This document shows positions 50,893 through 59,643 of a stretch of DNA of 64,000 nucleotides, in pieces. A model generated the notes under the pieces. The model was given only the letters and a program-made list of their open reading frames with translations, was not told where the DNA came from and searched no databases. The first letter of the stretch is position 1; every line of letters begins with the position of its first letter. Origin of the DNA: JASHPR01 sp963739645 (GTDB lineage: Bacteria; Actinomycetota; Actinomycetes; Streptosporangiales; Streptosporangiaceae); the NCBI GenBank assembly GCA_963739645.1, contig CAVUBM010000098.1, forward strand, positions 1-64,000, given 5' to 3'. The translations under genes were made by a program, and so were the position numbers.

Positions 50893-52097
50893 CTAGTGCG
50901 TCATGTGGCCGGCCGGGCCGGGCGCAGGCCCGTGCGCGGCGTGCCGGGAACGCTCCTCCGGGCGGCCGCCCATCATCCGGAGCATCGGCCCGCCGCCCGA
51001 CCGGAAGAACCGCACCAGCAGCGCGGCGGCCAGCAGCAGGAAGATGATGTTGAGGATCGTCGTGTAGTTCCACTCGATGCCGCGCTCGCCCACCTGGGCC
51101 GTCCCGCTCGGCGGGGATCAGCCCGAGGCCGCCGAACAGGAACTCCACGATGTACGCGGCGATGACCATGGTCGCGTAGAAGGTCCCGAGCAGCACCAGC
51201 ATCATCCGGGTGCCGTAGTACTTCCGGTAGATGATCAGGATCGGGATGATGATCAGGTCGGCGAAGATGAACGCCACCACGCCGCCGAAGCTGATCCCGC
51301 CGTTCCACAGCACCGCGGCCAGCGGCACGTTGCCGATCGAGCAGACGAAGCTGAGCATCGAGATGACCGGGCCGATGATGGGGCCCCACAGCTTCGCGCC
51401 CAGCGGGTGGCTGGTCAGGAACAGGTGCTGCCAGAAGGTGTCGGGCACCCAGGCGCCGATCGCGCCGGCGATCAGCAGGCCGGCCACGATGTCGCGGATG
51501 ACCGCGGCCCACTCCATCACGAAGATGTGGCTGACCGCCGTGTACCCGTCCCGGCTGAACAGCCGCTGCCGGAAGCGTCCCGCCGGAGCGGATGCTCATG
51601 TCCATGGCGGCGTGGCCCTCCATGGCGCCGGCCACCCCGAGCTCGGCCTGCCGCCGGGCGGCCTCGATCAGGCGGGCCCGGACAAACAGCCGGAACGCCA
51701 CGGCCAGCAGGACAATCATGATCGGCCCGCCGATGAACTCGGCCAGGGTGAACTGCCACGAGATCAGCAGGGCCAGGATGATGCCGAGCTCGATCACCAG
51801 GTTGGTGCTGGCGATCTCGAAGACCATGGCCGCGATGAAGCTGGCGCCCTTGCGGAACAGCGACCGGGCCAGGGCCACCGCAGCGTAGGAGCACGAGGAC
51901 GAGGCCGCGCCGAGCCCGGTGGCCACCGCCAGCGTGGCCGGCGAGTCGCCGCCCAGCCGCCGGGTGATCGTCTCGCGGCGGATTACGGCCTGGACGATGG
52001 CCGACAGCGTGAACCCGAGGATCAGCGACCAGGTGATCTCCCAGGTCATCGATCCGGCCACGGCCAGGGCATGGCCGATGGCGTCAAGGGCGCGCAC
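50893..52097 (-). CDS. UPF0718/ArsP-type permease (two frameshifts)
   Basis: A roughly 400-residue membrane protein, from ATG 52095-52097, with eight or so helices: LAVAGSMTWEITWSLILGFT, FTLAEFIGGPIMIVLLAVAF, then after a frame change near 51570 IVAGLLIAGAIGAWVPDTFW, SMLSFVCSIGNVPLAAVLWN and ISFGGVVAFIFADLIIIPIL. The last part (NYTTILNIIFLLLAAALLVR) is in a third frame after about 51105. CSxGNxPLAA is typical of the YraQ/ArsP permeases. Its arsR neighbour overlaps by 14 bp, suggesting export of a metal or organoarsenic compound. Confidence 0.82.
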
Positions 52098-52464
52098 CGT
52101 GGGCCTCCCGGGACGCGATGGCCAGCAGCTGGCGCAGGCAGTGCTCGAGCAGCTGGTGCGGGAAGCCGTCGCTGAGCCGGTAGCAGATCATGCGCCCGTC
52201 CCGGCGGAAGCTGACCAGCCCGGCCAGGCGCAGCATCTTCAGCCCGTATGACACCTGGTCCTCGGTCACGTCGAGCGCGAGCGCGAGGTCACCGACGCAC
52301 AGCTCCTCGGCCGTGACCAGCGCGAACAGGATCCGGGACCGCACGGGATCGGCCAGCATGCCGAGCAGCCCCCCCAGCCGGCCCGCGTCGGCCACCGACA
52401 GCACCTCGGCCCGGGCGATCGCGACGGCCTCGGGGTTGACCGGGTGCAGGTGCGCAGGTGACAT
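52084..52464 (-). CDS. ArsR/SmtB-family metalloregulator
   Basis: A 126-residue repressor from ATG 52462-52464 (ribosome site GGAGGACATC). ADPVRSRILFALVTAEELCV has the ELCV motif: this Cys in the dimer helix region is a metal ligand in ArsR/CmtR-type sensors. The recognition helix is DVTEDQVSYGLKMLRLAGLV. Two His at the start and several at the C-terminus could add ligands. It probably represses itself and the permease through the dyad upstream. Confidence 0.88.
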   Translation of the reverse strand: MSPAHLHPVNPEAVAIARAEVLSVADAGRLGGLLGMLADPVRSRILFALVTAEELCVGDLALALDVTEDQVSYGLKMLRLAGLVSFRRDGRMICYRLSDGFPHQLLEHCLRQLLAIASREAHGARP

Positions 52465-52479
52465 CGATGTCCTCCGTTC

Positions 52480-52499
52480 ATCCGTATGATTACACGGAT
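52480..52499. promoter_or_regulatory. ArsR-type operator upstream of the arsR-permease operon
   Basis: ATCCGTATGATTACACGGAT, an imperfect 20-bp dyad with ATCCGT/ACGGAT arms, 16 bp before the arsR start; a further ACGGAT follows at 52502. The form fits ArsR/CmtR sites. Confidence 0.6.
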
Positions 52500-52767
52500 A
52501 TACGGATAGAGCAAGGACCGGCGCTGGCGGTGAGCCAATCTCACGCGGTCCGGTCTTTACGGGCCACCATTCCAAACTCTCAGAAAACTCTTTTCTGCAG
52601 ACGCCTTCCTGCAGCCGGTCCTAGGCTCGCATGCGCATCAACGGGGACGGGGAATTCTCGGCGTAGCGCGCAGATCGGGGGTGCGCTGCGCTCGTTTACT
52701 TCATTTCATCAAGCCCGCGTGCTGCTTTTACCCGCGCTCGGGCGAATTGGGCATTCAGGGGGAATTC

Positions 52768-53767
52768 ATGCCCACGGCAGACCGGGGGCGGCGGCCTCCC
52801 GCGCACGCGGGCAAGCTGCGGCCATGGGAGCGGTTCACCATCACGGTGGTGTTCTCGGTCGTGGCCGCGGCGGTCGTCGCGGTCAGCGTGTACGGCTCGC
52901 GGACGCGGCATCCGGCGGAGCCGAACGGCCCGGGCCGGCCCGGGAGCACCGGGCATGCCGCGCCCGCGGTCCAGCGGTCAGGGAGCGGTGCGCCGCCGCC
53001 CGGCTCCGGCAGTGCGGGCCGCATCAACCCCGCGTCCGACTCCAGGACGAACCAGGTGCTCGCGGCCGCGCTCGCGCCGGTGCTGCGGCACCGCAGCGGC
53101 AACCTTGCGGTCGCGCTCACCGACAGCCGGACCGGGGCCACGGCCGTCTACGGCGGCACCCGGACGTTCCAGGCCGCGAGCATCGTCAAGGCCGACATCC
53201 TCGCCGCCCTGCTGCTCCAGCACCAGCAGGCCGGAACGAAGCTCAGCGACCAGGAGCGGGCCGAGGCCACGGAGATGATCGACGACAACGACGTGACCGC
53301 GGCCGACACGCTCTGGACCGCGATCGGCGCGGCAGCTCGGGCTCAGGGACGCGGACCGGATGCTGCACCTGACCCACACCACGCCCGGCGCCGACGGGCG
53401 CTGGGGGCACACCAGCACCACGGTCGGCGACCAGCTGGAGCTGCTCACGGACCTCACGTCGAGCGGGTCCCCGCTGTCGCCGGCGTCGCGCTCCTACGTG
53501 CTCGGGCTGATGCGGCACGTCTCGGCCGGCCAGGCGTGGGGGGTGACGGCCGCGGCCAGCCACGGAAGCTCGCCCGCGGTGAAGAACGGATGGATGGCCG
53601 ACTCCGGCGACGCCTCGTGGGTGGTGAACAGCATCGGCGTGATCACCTACACCGGGCACACGGTGCTGGTCGCGGTCCTGGCCGACCAGCAGCCCAGCGA
53701 GTCGGCCGGCATCAGCGCGGATGAGGCGGCGGCCCGGGCGGCGGTCGGCGCGGTCGTCCGGGGCTGA
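52768..53767 (+). CDS. Class A beta-lactamase-like serine hydrolase, membrane-anchored (one frameshift)
   Basis: From ATG 52768 a short basic start and one helix (FTITVVFSVVAAAVVAVSVY) are followed by a Pro/Gly-rich spacer and a beta-lactamase2-type domain. The SxxK motif is in QAASIVKADILAALLLQ, an SDN-like DDNDVTAAD follows and SPAVKNGWMADSG takes the KTG place. One base is wrong near 53340; the frame continues from ADRMLHLTHTTPG to a stop at 53767. Likely a penicillin-interactive or cell-wall enzyme outside the membrane. Confidence 0.82.
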
Positions 53768-53859
53768 CCGGCCCTGGCGGCCCGGTAGCCTCGTGGGGTG
53801 CCGCGACGGCCGCGCGCCCGCGGCGGCTGCGGCAGCCGCGACGCAAGGAGGCCAGGCCG

Positions 53860-54729
53860 TTGACCGAGCGCCCGGGCTGGCGGGCCCGCGCGACCGTGCT
53901 GGTGGCGATGATCGCTGTCGGCCTGGGCGTGTCGGCGTGCGGCAGCGGGCTGCCCGCCCCGTCCGCGTCATCCGCCCCGCTGACCGCTCAGCCGTCCGCG
54001 CCGGCGCCGTCGGCCAGCCCGGCCCCCGCGACCCAGGCCTCGTCTCCGTCCCCATCGTCTGGGGCCGAGCCGCTCGCCGGGAAGATCGTTGGCATTGACC
54101 CGGGTCACAACGGCGGGAACTTCACCGACCCGGGCGCGATCAACATGCAGGTCTGGAACGGCCGGGAATGGGAGTCCTGCGACACCACAGGCACGGACAC
54201 CGACGGCGGCTACACCGAGGCGCAGTTCAACTTCAACGTCGCCCGCTATCTGCGCACCGACCTTCGCCGCGACGGCGCGCGCGTGGTGATGACGCGCACC
54301 ACCAACCACGGCGTGGGGCCGTGCGTCAACCGCCGGGCCCAGATCATCAACCAGGCAGGCGCGAACGTCGCCATCGATATCCACGCGGACGGCGGGCCCC
54401 CGTCCGGCCGCGGGTTCACGGTGCTTGAGCCGGTCGCCGACGGGCCGAACGACAGCGTGATCACGTCGTCGCAGCGGTTCGGCAGCGACGTGCGCCAGGC
54501 GTTCCTGGCCGGCACGACCATGCCGGTGAGCACCTACGAGGGTGTGAACGGCATCATGCCCCGCGACGACCTCGCCGGCCTCAACCTGACCCGAGTGCCC
54601 AAGGTGCTGATCGAGTGCGGGAACATGCGTAACGCCACCGATGCCAGCCAGCTGACCTCCGCCCGCTTCCAGCGCCTGGTGGCCAGCGCGCTCACCGCGG
54701 CGATCATCCGCTTCCTGGGACCGGGCTAG
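53860..54729 (+). CDS. N-acetylmuramoyl-L-alanine amidase lipoprotein
   Basis: A 289-residue exported lipoprotein with lipobox LGVSAC (Cys about 27), then a Ser/Pro/Ala-rich linker. The Amidase_3 domain has zinc ligands in IVGIDPGHNGGNFT and NVAIDIHADGGPPSGRGF, and the catalytic Glu in PKVLIECGNMRNATDA. It cuts the amide bond between MurNAc and the peptide. TTG start after a good AAGGAGG site. Confidence 0.9.
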   Translation: MTERPGWRARATVLVAMIAVGLGVSACGSGLPAPSASSAPLTAQPSAPAPSASPAPATQASSPSPSSGAEPLAGKIVGIDPGHNGGNFTDPGAINMQVWNGREWESCDTTGTDTDGGYTEAQFNFNVARYLRTDLRRDGARVVMTRTTNHGVGPCVNRRAQIINQAGANVAIDIHADGGPPSGRGFTVLEPVADGPNDSVITSSQRFGSDVRQAFLAGTTMPVSTYEGVNGIMPRDDLAGLNLTRVPKVLIECGNMRNATDASQLTSARFQRLVASALTAAIIRFLGPG

Positions 54730-54817
54730 CCGCGACGGCCGGCCGGAGGCCATGAAGGGGGATGGGGAGGCGGGCGGGGGATAGCGCGCGGGGGGTCCTG
54801 GGGGTCGTCCCCCCGGG
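54728..54817 (+). repeat. G-rich dispersed repeat, copy B, with hairpin
   Basis: AGCCGCGACGGCCGGCCGGA, then GGCCATGAAGGGGGATGGGG, and a GGGGG-TCGT-CCCCC hairpin at the end. It lies between the convergent amidase and malic enzyme genes, where the hairpin could act as a terminator for either. Confidence 0.75.
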
Positions 54818-54821
54818 CAAT

Positions 54822-56525
54822 TCAGGCGGGCCGGACCGGCTGGTACTCGGGCTCCCACATCAGCGCGCGGACCTGCCCGCGTACGTCCCCGCTCAGCCGG
54901 GCGCCCGCCACGCCGTCCGCGGCGGCGGCCTCGGCCACGGCGGCCGCCACCGCGACCGACGTCTCCCGCAGCGCCTCCACCCTGGGCAGCAGCGCGGCCC
55001 CCGGCGCCGAGCTGTCGACCAGCTCCGACACCGCGTGGGCGGCGGCGGCCAGCATGCCCTCGGTCACCCGGGTGGCCCGGGCGGCGATCACGCCGAGCCC
55101 GAGTCCGGGGAAGATCAGCGCGTTGTTGGCCTGCCCGATCACGTACCTGGTGCCCCGGTAGTCCACGGGCGGGAACGGGCTGCCGGTGGCCACCAGGGCC
55201 CGTCCCTCGGTCCACCGGATCAGGTCGGCAGGCACCGCCTCGGACAGCGAGGTCGGGTTGGACATGGGCAGGATCACCGGGCGGGCGCAGTGCGCGGCCA
55301 TGTCCGTGACGATCGGCTCGGTGAACGCGCCCGTCCTCCCGGACGTGCCGATCAGGATCGTCGGGTGCACCCGGTGCACGGCCTCGGCCAGGCCGACCCC
55401 GCCCAGGGCGGGGTCCTGCGGCCACCCCGCCACCTCGGCGGCGGGACGCGCGTACCGGGCCTGCGCGCCGCTCAGGCCCGGGGTCGCCGTGGTCACCAGG
55501 CCGGCCTTGTCCACGGCCCAGAACCGGGCCAGGGCCGCATCCGGGGACATCCCGCTGGCCCGCATCGCGGCGGACAGCTGGTCGGCGATGCCGGTGCCCG
55601 CGGTGCCCGCCCCGAAGATCACCACCCGGTGCTCGGGCAGCCCGGTCCCGGCCGCCCTGGCCGCGGCGAGCACGGCGGCCAGGTTGACCGCCCCGGTGCC
55701 CTGGATGTCGTCGTTGAACGTCAGGCAGCGGTCCCGGTAGCGCTCAAGCACCCGCCCGGCGTTGCTGACCCCGAGGTCCTCCCAGTGCAGCAGCGCGGCG
55801 GGGAACAGCCGCCCTACCGCGGTGACGAACGCGTCGAGGAACCGGTCGTAGTCGGCGGCCGGCACCCGGGGATGCCGGTTGCCGATGTAGAGCGGATCGT
55901 CCAGCAGGCTCTGCCGGTCGGTGCCGACGTCGAGCATCACCGGCAGGGCCCGGTTCGGGTCGATGCCGCCCGCCGCGGTGTACACCGCGAGCTTGCCCGC
56001 CGCGATGAAGATCCCGCCCACGCCCCAGTCCCCGATGCCGAGGATCGCCCCGGCGTCGGTGGCCACCACCAGGTCCACGTCGCCGGGCCCCAGGTCGGAC
56101 GCGCACAGCGAGGTCTCGATCAGCTCGGGCTGGTCGACGGACAGGTACACGCCGCGCGGGCGGCGGTACTCATGGCTGTAGGCCTGGATGGCCTGGCCGA
56201 CCGTCGGGGTGTAGACGATGGGCAGCATCTCGGTCAGGTGGCGGCTCAGCAGCCGGTAGAACAGCACCTCGTTGCGGTCGTGCACCTCGGTCAGCAGCAC
56301 GTTCCTGGCCAGATCGGTGGCCTGCCTGAGGTACTGCGCGTACACCCGCGTTACCTGGTCGTCCAGGGTCACGTGGCCCGACGGGATCAGCCCGGTGACG
56401 CCCAGCTCGCGGCGCTCGGTCTCGCTGAACGCCGTCCCCTTGTTGATTCTCGGCTCGGCGAGCACCTGCCGCCCGCGCAGCGTGGTGCGCCAGGCGCCGT
56501 CCTCATCCAGCCAGACCGTCCGCAT
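54822..56525 (-). CDS. NAD-dependent malic enzyme
   Basis: A 567-residue enzyme that decarboxylates malate to pyruvate. Motifs are LPIVYTPTVGQAIQAYSHEY, IGDWGVGGIFIAAGKLAVYT, GIDPNRALPVMLDVGTDR, CLTFNDDIQGTGAVNLAAVL (metal site) and VVIFGAGTAGTGIADQL (NAD fold). ILPMSNPTSLSEA follows. I use the ATG at 56523-56525 (MRTVWLDEDGAWRTTLRGRQ), because the longer frame to 56636 would be translated from repeat copy C. Confidence 0.92.
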   Translation of the reverse strand: MRTVWLDEDGAWRTTLRGRQVLAEPRINKGTAFSETERRELGVTGLIPSGHVTLDDQVTRVYAQYLRQATDLARNVLLTEVHDRNEVLFYRLLSRHLTEMLPIVYTPTVGQAIQAYSHEYRRPRGVYLSVDQPELIETSLCASDLGPGDVDLVVATDAGAILGIGDWGVGGIFIAAGKLAVYTAAGGIDPNRALPVMLDVGTDRQSLLDDPLYIGNRHPRVPAADYDRFLDAFVTAVGRLFPAALLHWEDLGVSNAGRVLERYRDRCLTFNDDIQGTGAVNLAAVLAAARAAGTGLPEHRVVIFGAGTAGTGIADQLSAAMRASGMSPDAALARFWAVDKAGLVTTATPGLSGAQARYARPAAEVAGWPQDPALGGVGLAEAVHRVHPTILIGTSGRTGAFTEPIVTDMAAHCARPVILPMSNPTSLSEAVPADLIRWTEGRALVATGSPFPPVDYRGTRYVIGQANNALIFPGLGLGVIAARATRVTEGMLAAAAHAVSELVDSSAPGAALLPRVEALRETSVAVAAAVAEAAAADGVAGARLSGDVRGQVRALMWEPEYQPVRPA

Positions 56526-58314
56526 GAAGGCCCTCCGGGTCCTGGTGTGCGGTCCCATGATGCAGTGCCCACCGGGGGGACGACCCCCCGGACCCCCCGG
56601 ATGCCATCCCCCGCCCGCCTCCCCATCCCCCTTCATGACCTCCGGCCAGCCGTCGCGGCTGGCACGGCCAGCCCGCGGTCACGCACAGCGTGACCGCCGC
56701 GATGACCGCGCACAGCCTGATGCACGGCGACAGCGAGTACCCGATGTAGGTCTCCAGATCGGACACCCACTGGGGCGGCGGCCTGACCACGATCCCGGTC
56801 GCCACCGCCATCGCGGCCGGGACCGCGCGGATCAGCATCAGCCCGTCCAGGCGGGACGCGGGGAACACAGCCAGCAGGCAGAACGCGATCGCGTCGTACC
56901 AGGGCCGCTGCAGCGGCCACACCAGCAGCCAGGCCAGCGCCAGGGCCAGGGCGGGCCGGACAGCCGGGAAGCGTTCCGGCCCCAGCGGCAGCCGCCAGGC
57001 CAGCAGCCCGGCCATCGCCAGGCACGCCACCGCCGCGATCAGCTCCAGCCCGGCGGGCATGGAGCCGAACCCGAACGGGGGGTAGAACAGCCGCCAGAAG
57101 CTGTCGAACGTCACCAGGTTGCTGCTGCGCCGCACCAGGTCGGCGACGGCCACGTGCCCGGCGATCAGGTACCCGGGCACCAGCACCAGCGCGGCCCCGC
57201 AGGCGGCGGCGGCCAGCTCCCGCGCCGACCGCCGCAGCGACCAGGCCAGCGCGATCCCGAGCACGGCCAGCGGGGCCTTAACCCCGGCGGCCGCGCCGAC
57301 CACCAGGCCCGCCGCCAGCGCGCGGCCCGGCCCGATCCTGGTGTCCAGCGGCCCGGCCGGGCGGACGATCAGCAGCCCGAGAAACCCAAGGCCAGCGCCG
57401 AGTCCGTCCACGTGAGCGCCGGCCATCACCGCCCACAGCATCAGCGGGTTCGCGGTCCACAGCAGGTGCGCCCGGGCCCGGGCCGCCGGGTCACCGCGCA
57501 GCAGGCGGTCGAGCGCCAGCGCGATTGCGCCGAACGCCAGCGCGTACAGCAGCTTGAGCCAGAACACGATGGCGGCGATCGAGGTGCCGCCCGCCTTGGC
57601 GGCGGCCCACTCCGTCGCGGTCGCCACCGGGCCGTACAGCGACGGATCGTTCTCCCAGTTGCGCGGCGCCTGCCTGCCGACCGGATCGCCGCTCGCGCGG
57701 AGCTGGAGCGGCGTCATCACGTACGGGTTGTGACCGGTCGCCGCGATCCGGCCGTAGGCCGCATAGGTCAGGCTGTCCGTGGACCCGGCGGGCGGCAGCA
57801 CGGTGAGCACCGCCACGGCGCCGGCCGCGGCCGCCAGCAGCAGCCGGCGGCTGGGCCGGGCGCCGCGCCGGACCGCGGACAGCCCGCAGCCCACCCCGGC
57901 CCCGCCGAGGATCAGGGCGATGTAGATCACCATGGTCACGGAGACGTCGGAGAGGTGCGCCGGGTACCACAGCGGCGGCGCCGGCCCGGTCGGCGGCAGC
58001 GCGGGCACCACCGCGCTCGCGCCCGCGGCCGACACCGCGATCATCAGCAGCACCGAGCCGCCCATCGCCACGGCCGCGATCCAGCCCAGGCGGCGGCCGA
58101 GCCGCCGCTCGAGCGCGGCCGGTGAGACCGGCCGCGCGGTACGCGGCGCGGGCGGTGCGCCAGCGGTCAGCCCATTCAAGCCGGTCAACCCACCTTGCCC
58201 CGCGCTCGTCTGGTAATTCGGAATTGACGCACGCCAAAATAAGGCGCGGTCCTCGGAGATTCCGTGCGCGTTCAAATTACCTGGGCCGCTGAATTGCTTC
58301 CGCCCGGGGAGCAA
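56503..58314 (-). CDS. Polytopic membrane glycosyltransferase (mannosyltransferase type)
   Basis: A protein of up to 603 residues with about 11-13 membrane helices. Family-like features are TDSLTYAAYGRIAATGHNPY, WENDPSLYGPVATATEWAAA and LWTANPLMLWAVMAGAHVDG, as in GT-C/GT87 alpha-mannosyltransferases using polyprenyl-phosphate mannose. The first 75 residues are polar and the true start may be internal. The last 50 or so residues (GGHEGGWGGGRGMASGGSGG) are read from repeat copy C and overlap the malic enzyme start by 23 bp. Confidence 0.75.
   Translation of the reverse strand: MLPGRKQFSGPGNLNAHGISEDRALFWRASIPNYQTSAGQGGLTGLNGLTAGAPPAPRTARPVSPAALERRLGRRLGWIAAVAMGGSVLLMIAVSAAGASAVVPALPPTGPAPPLWYPAHLSDVSVTMVIYIALILGGAGVGCGLSAVRRGARPSRRLLLAAAAGAVAVLTVLPPAGSTDSLTYAAYGRIAATGHNPYVMTPLQLRASGDPVGRQAPRNWENDPSLYGPVATATEWAAAKAGGTSIAAIVFWLKLLYALAFGAIALALDRLLRGDPAARARAHLLWTANPLMLWAVMAGAHVDGLGAGLGFLGLLIVRPAGPLDTRIGPGRALAAGLVVGAAAGVKAPLAVLGIALAWSLRRSARELAAAACGAALVLVPGYLIAGHVAVADLVRRSSNLVTFDSFWRLFYPPFGFGSMPAGLELIAAVACLAMAGLLAWRLPLGPERFPAVRPALALALAWLLVWPLQRPWYDAIAFCLLAVFPASRLDGLMLIRAVPAAMAVATGIVVRPPPQWVSDLETYIGYSLSPCIRLCAVIAAVTLCVTAGWPCQPRRLAGGHEGGWGGGRGMASGGSGGSSPRWALHHGTAHQDPEGLHADGLAG
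56572..56660 (-). repeat. G-rich dispersed repeat, copy C, with perfect hairpin
   Basis: On the minus strand it reads AGCCGCGACGGCTGGCCGGA, GGTCATGAAGGGGGATGGGG, and ends with the perfect hairpin CCGGGGGG-TCGT-CCCCCCGG (56572-56591). It lies between the glycosyltransferase domain and the malic enzyme start, inside both long frames. Confidence 0.75.
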
Positions 58315-58367
58315 TGTGTTGACCGTATCTTTACTTGAGAACCAGGAATGCTATAAGATTCTTCGCG

Positions 58368-59618
58368 ATGGATGCCAATGACATTTTTGAGTCTTTACTA
58401 ACAACAGACGGACGATCGGATCCATATCCGCTGTACGCGGCGCTGCACCGGCTGGGGGAGGCCGCGGTGCCTGTCGCCGACGCTGTCATCGCGCACGGCT
58501 ACGACGCCATCGACGCTGTACTGCGCGATCCCGCGTTCCGGGTCACGGACGCGGCACGCCTCGACGAGGTGGACCCGGGCTGGCGGGACCATCCCGCGCT
58601 GGGCATGAACGCGATCCTGAACACCAATCCGCCCGATCATTCCAGAATCCGTGCTCCCATGGCGCGTGCGTTCACAAAGCGCCGGGTGTCCGGTCTCGGC
58701 CCCTCTATCACGCGAATGACCGATGAGCTGCTTGACCTTATGGCCGAAAGGGGAGCGGGCGGTTCTCCGGTGGAGTTCATGCATGATTTCGCGTTCCTGC
58801 TCCCTGTCACCGTAATTTGTGAGCTGCTGGGAATCCCCGAGGCGGACCGGGCCGGGTTCCGGCCGCTGGCCCGGGACCTGGCCGCGACCGTTGAGGTCGG
58901 CGTGGACCTCCCGGTGCTGCAGGCGGCGGACAAGGCCGCCGTCCGGCTGCACGAGTACCTCACCGCGCTGGCCGCGGACCGGCGCGCCGACCCGCGTGAC
59001 GACCTCGTCAGCGTGCTGGTCGCGATCGCCGATCCGGACGGTACCGGGCCGGAAGCCGCAGACGGCGCCGGGGACGGCGCGGCGAGGGTGCTCAGCGGGG
59101 CCGAACTGCTCGACAACCTGACCCTGCTGCTGGTGGCCGGCTTCGAGACGACCACGAACCTGCTCGGCAACGGGCTGCGGGTGATCCTGCAGCAGCCGGC
59201 CGTGGGCGAGGCGGTCAGGGACGGGTCGGTCCCGGTGCCCGCGTTCGTGGAGGAAGTGCTGCGCTACGACTCCCCGGTGCAGCTCACCAGCCGCAGGCGC
59301 GCCGACGCCGTCGACGTGGGCGGCGTGCCCGTGCCCGGCGGCACCGAGGTCATCACCTTGCTGGGTGCGGGCAACCGGGACCCGCGCCGGTTCACCGGGC
59401 CGGACACGTTCGACCCGCTGCGGCCGGACGGCGCGACGCTCAGCTTCGGCGCGGGCGCGCACTTCTGCCTGGGCGCGGCCCTGGCCCGGCTGGAGGGCGC
59501 GATCGCCTTTCCCCGATTGCTGCGCCGCTTCCCGCGGCTGGCCGCGGCGGGCGAGCCGACGCGCCGCACCGGGCTGGTGCTGCGGGGCTTCGAGACGCTG
59601 CCGGTCACCCTCGCCTGA
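58368..59618 (+). CDS. Cytochrome P450
   Basis: A 416-residue soluble bacterial P450. The I-helix oxygen-binding motif is LLLVAGFETTTNLLGNGL, the ExxR motif is in FVEEVLRYDSPVQLTSRR, and the heme-Cys loop is LSFGAGAHFCLGAALARLEG. I use the ATG at 58368 (MDANDIFESLLTTD); there is no strong ribosome site. No ferredoxin or reductase gene lies nearby. It could act in specialised metabolism; the substrate is unknown. Confidence 0.93.
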   Translation: MDANDIFESLLTTDGRSDPYPLYAALHRLGEAAVPVADAVIAHGYDAIDAVLRDPAFRVTDAARLDEVDPGWRDHPALGMNAILNTNPPDHSRIRAPMARAFTKRRVSGLGPSITRMTDELLDLMAERGAGGSPVEFMHDFAFLLPVTVICELLGIPEADRAGFRPLARDLAATVEVGVDLPVLQAADKAAVRLHEYLTALAADRRADPRDDLVSVLVAIADPDGTGPEAADGAGDGAARVLSGAELLDNLTLLLVAGFETTTNLLGNGLRVILQQPAVGEAVRDGSVPVPAFVEEVLRYDSPVQLTSRRRADAVDVGGVPVPGGTEVITLLGAGNRDPRRFTGPDTFDPLRPDGATLSFGAGAHFCLGAALARLEGAIAFPRLLRRFPRLAAAGEPTRRTGLVLRGFETLPVTLA

Positions 59619-59643
59619 GCTGGGCAGGCGGGCAGGCCCAGGG

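Noticed and set aside
56272..58125. A 617-codon plus-strand frame opposite the glycosyltransferase
   Set aside because: Product dominated by Gln/His/Arg/Pro repeats; the minus strand encodes clear membrane helices and family motifs.
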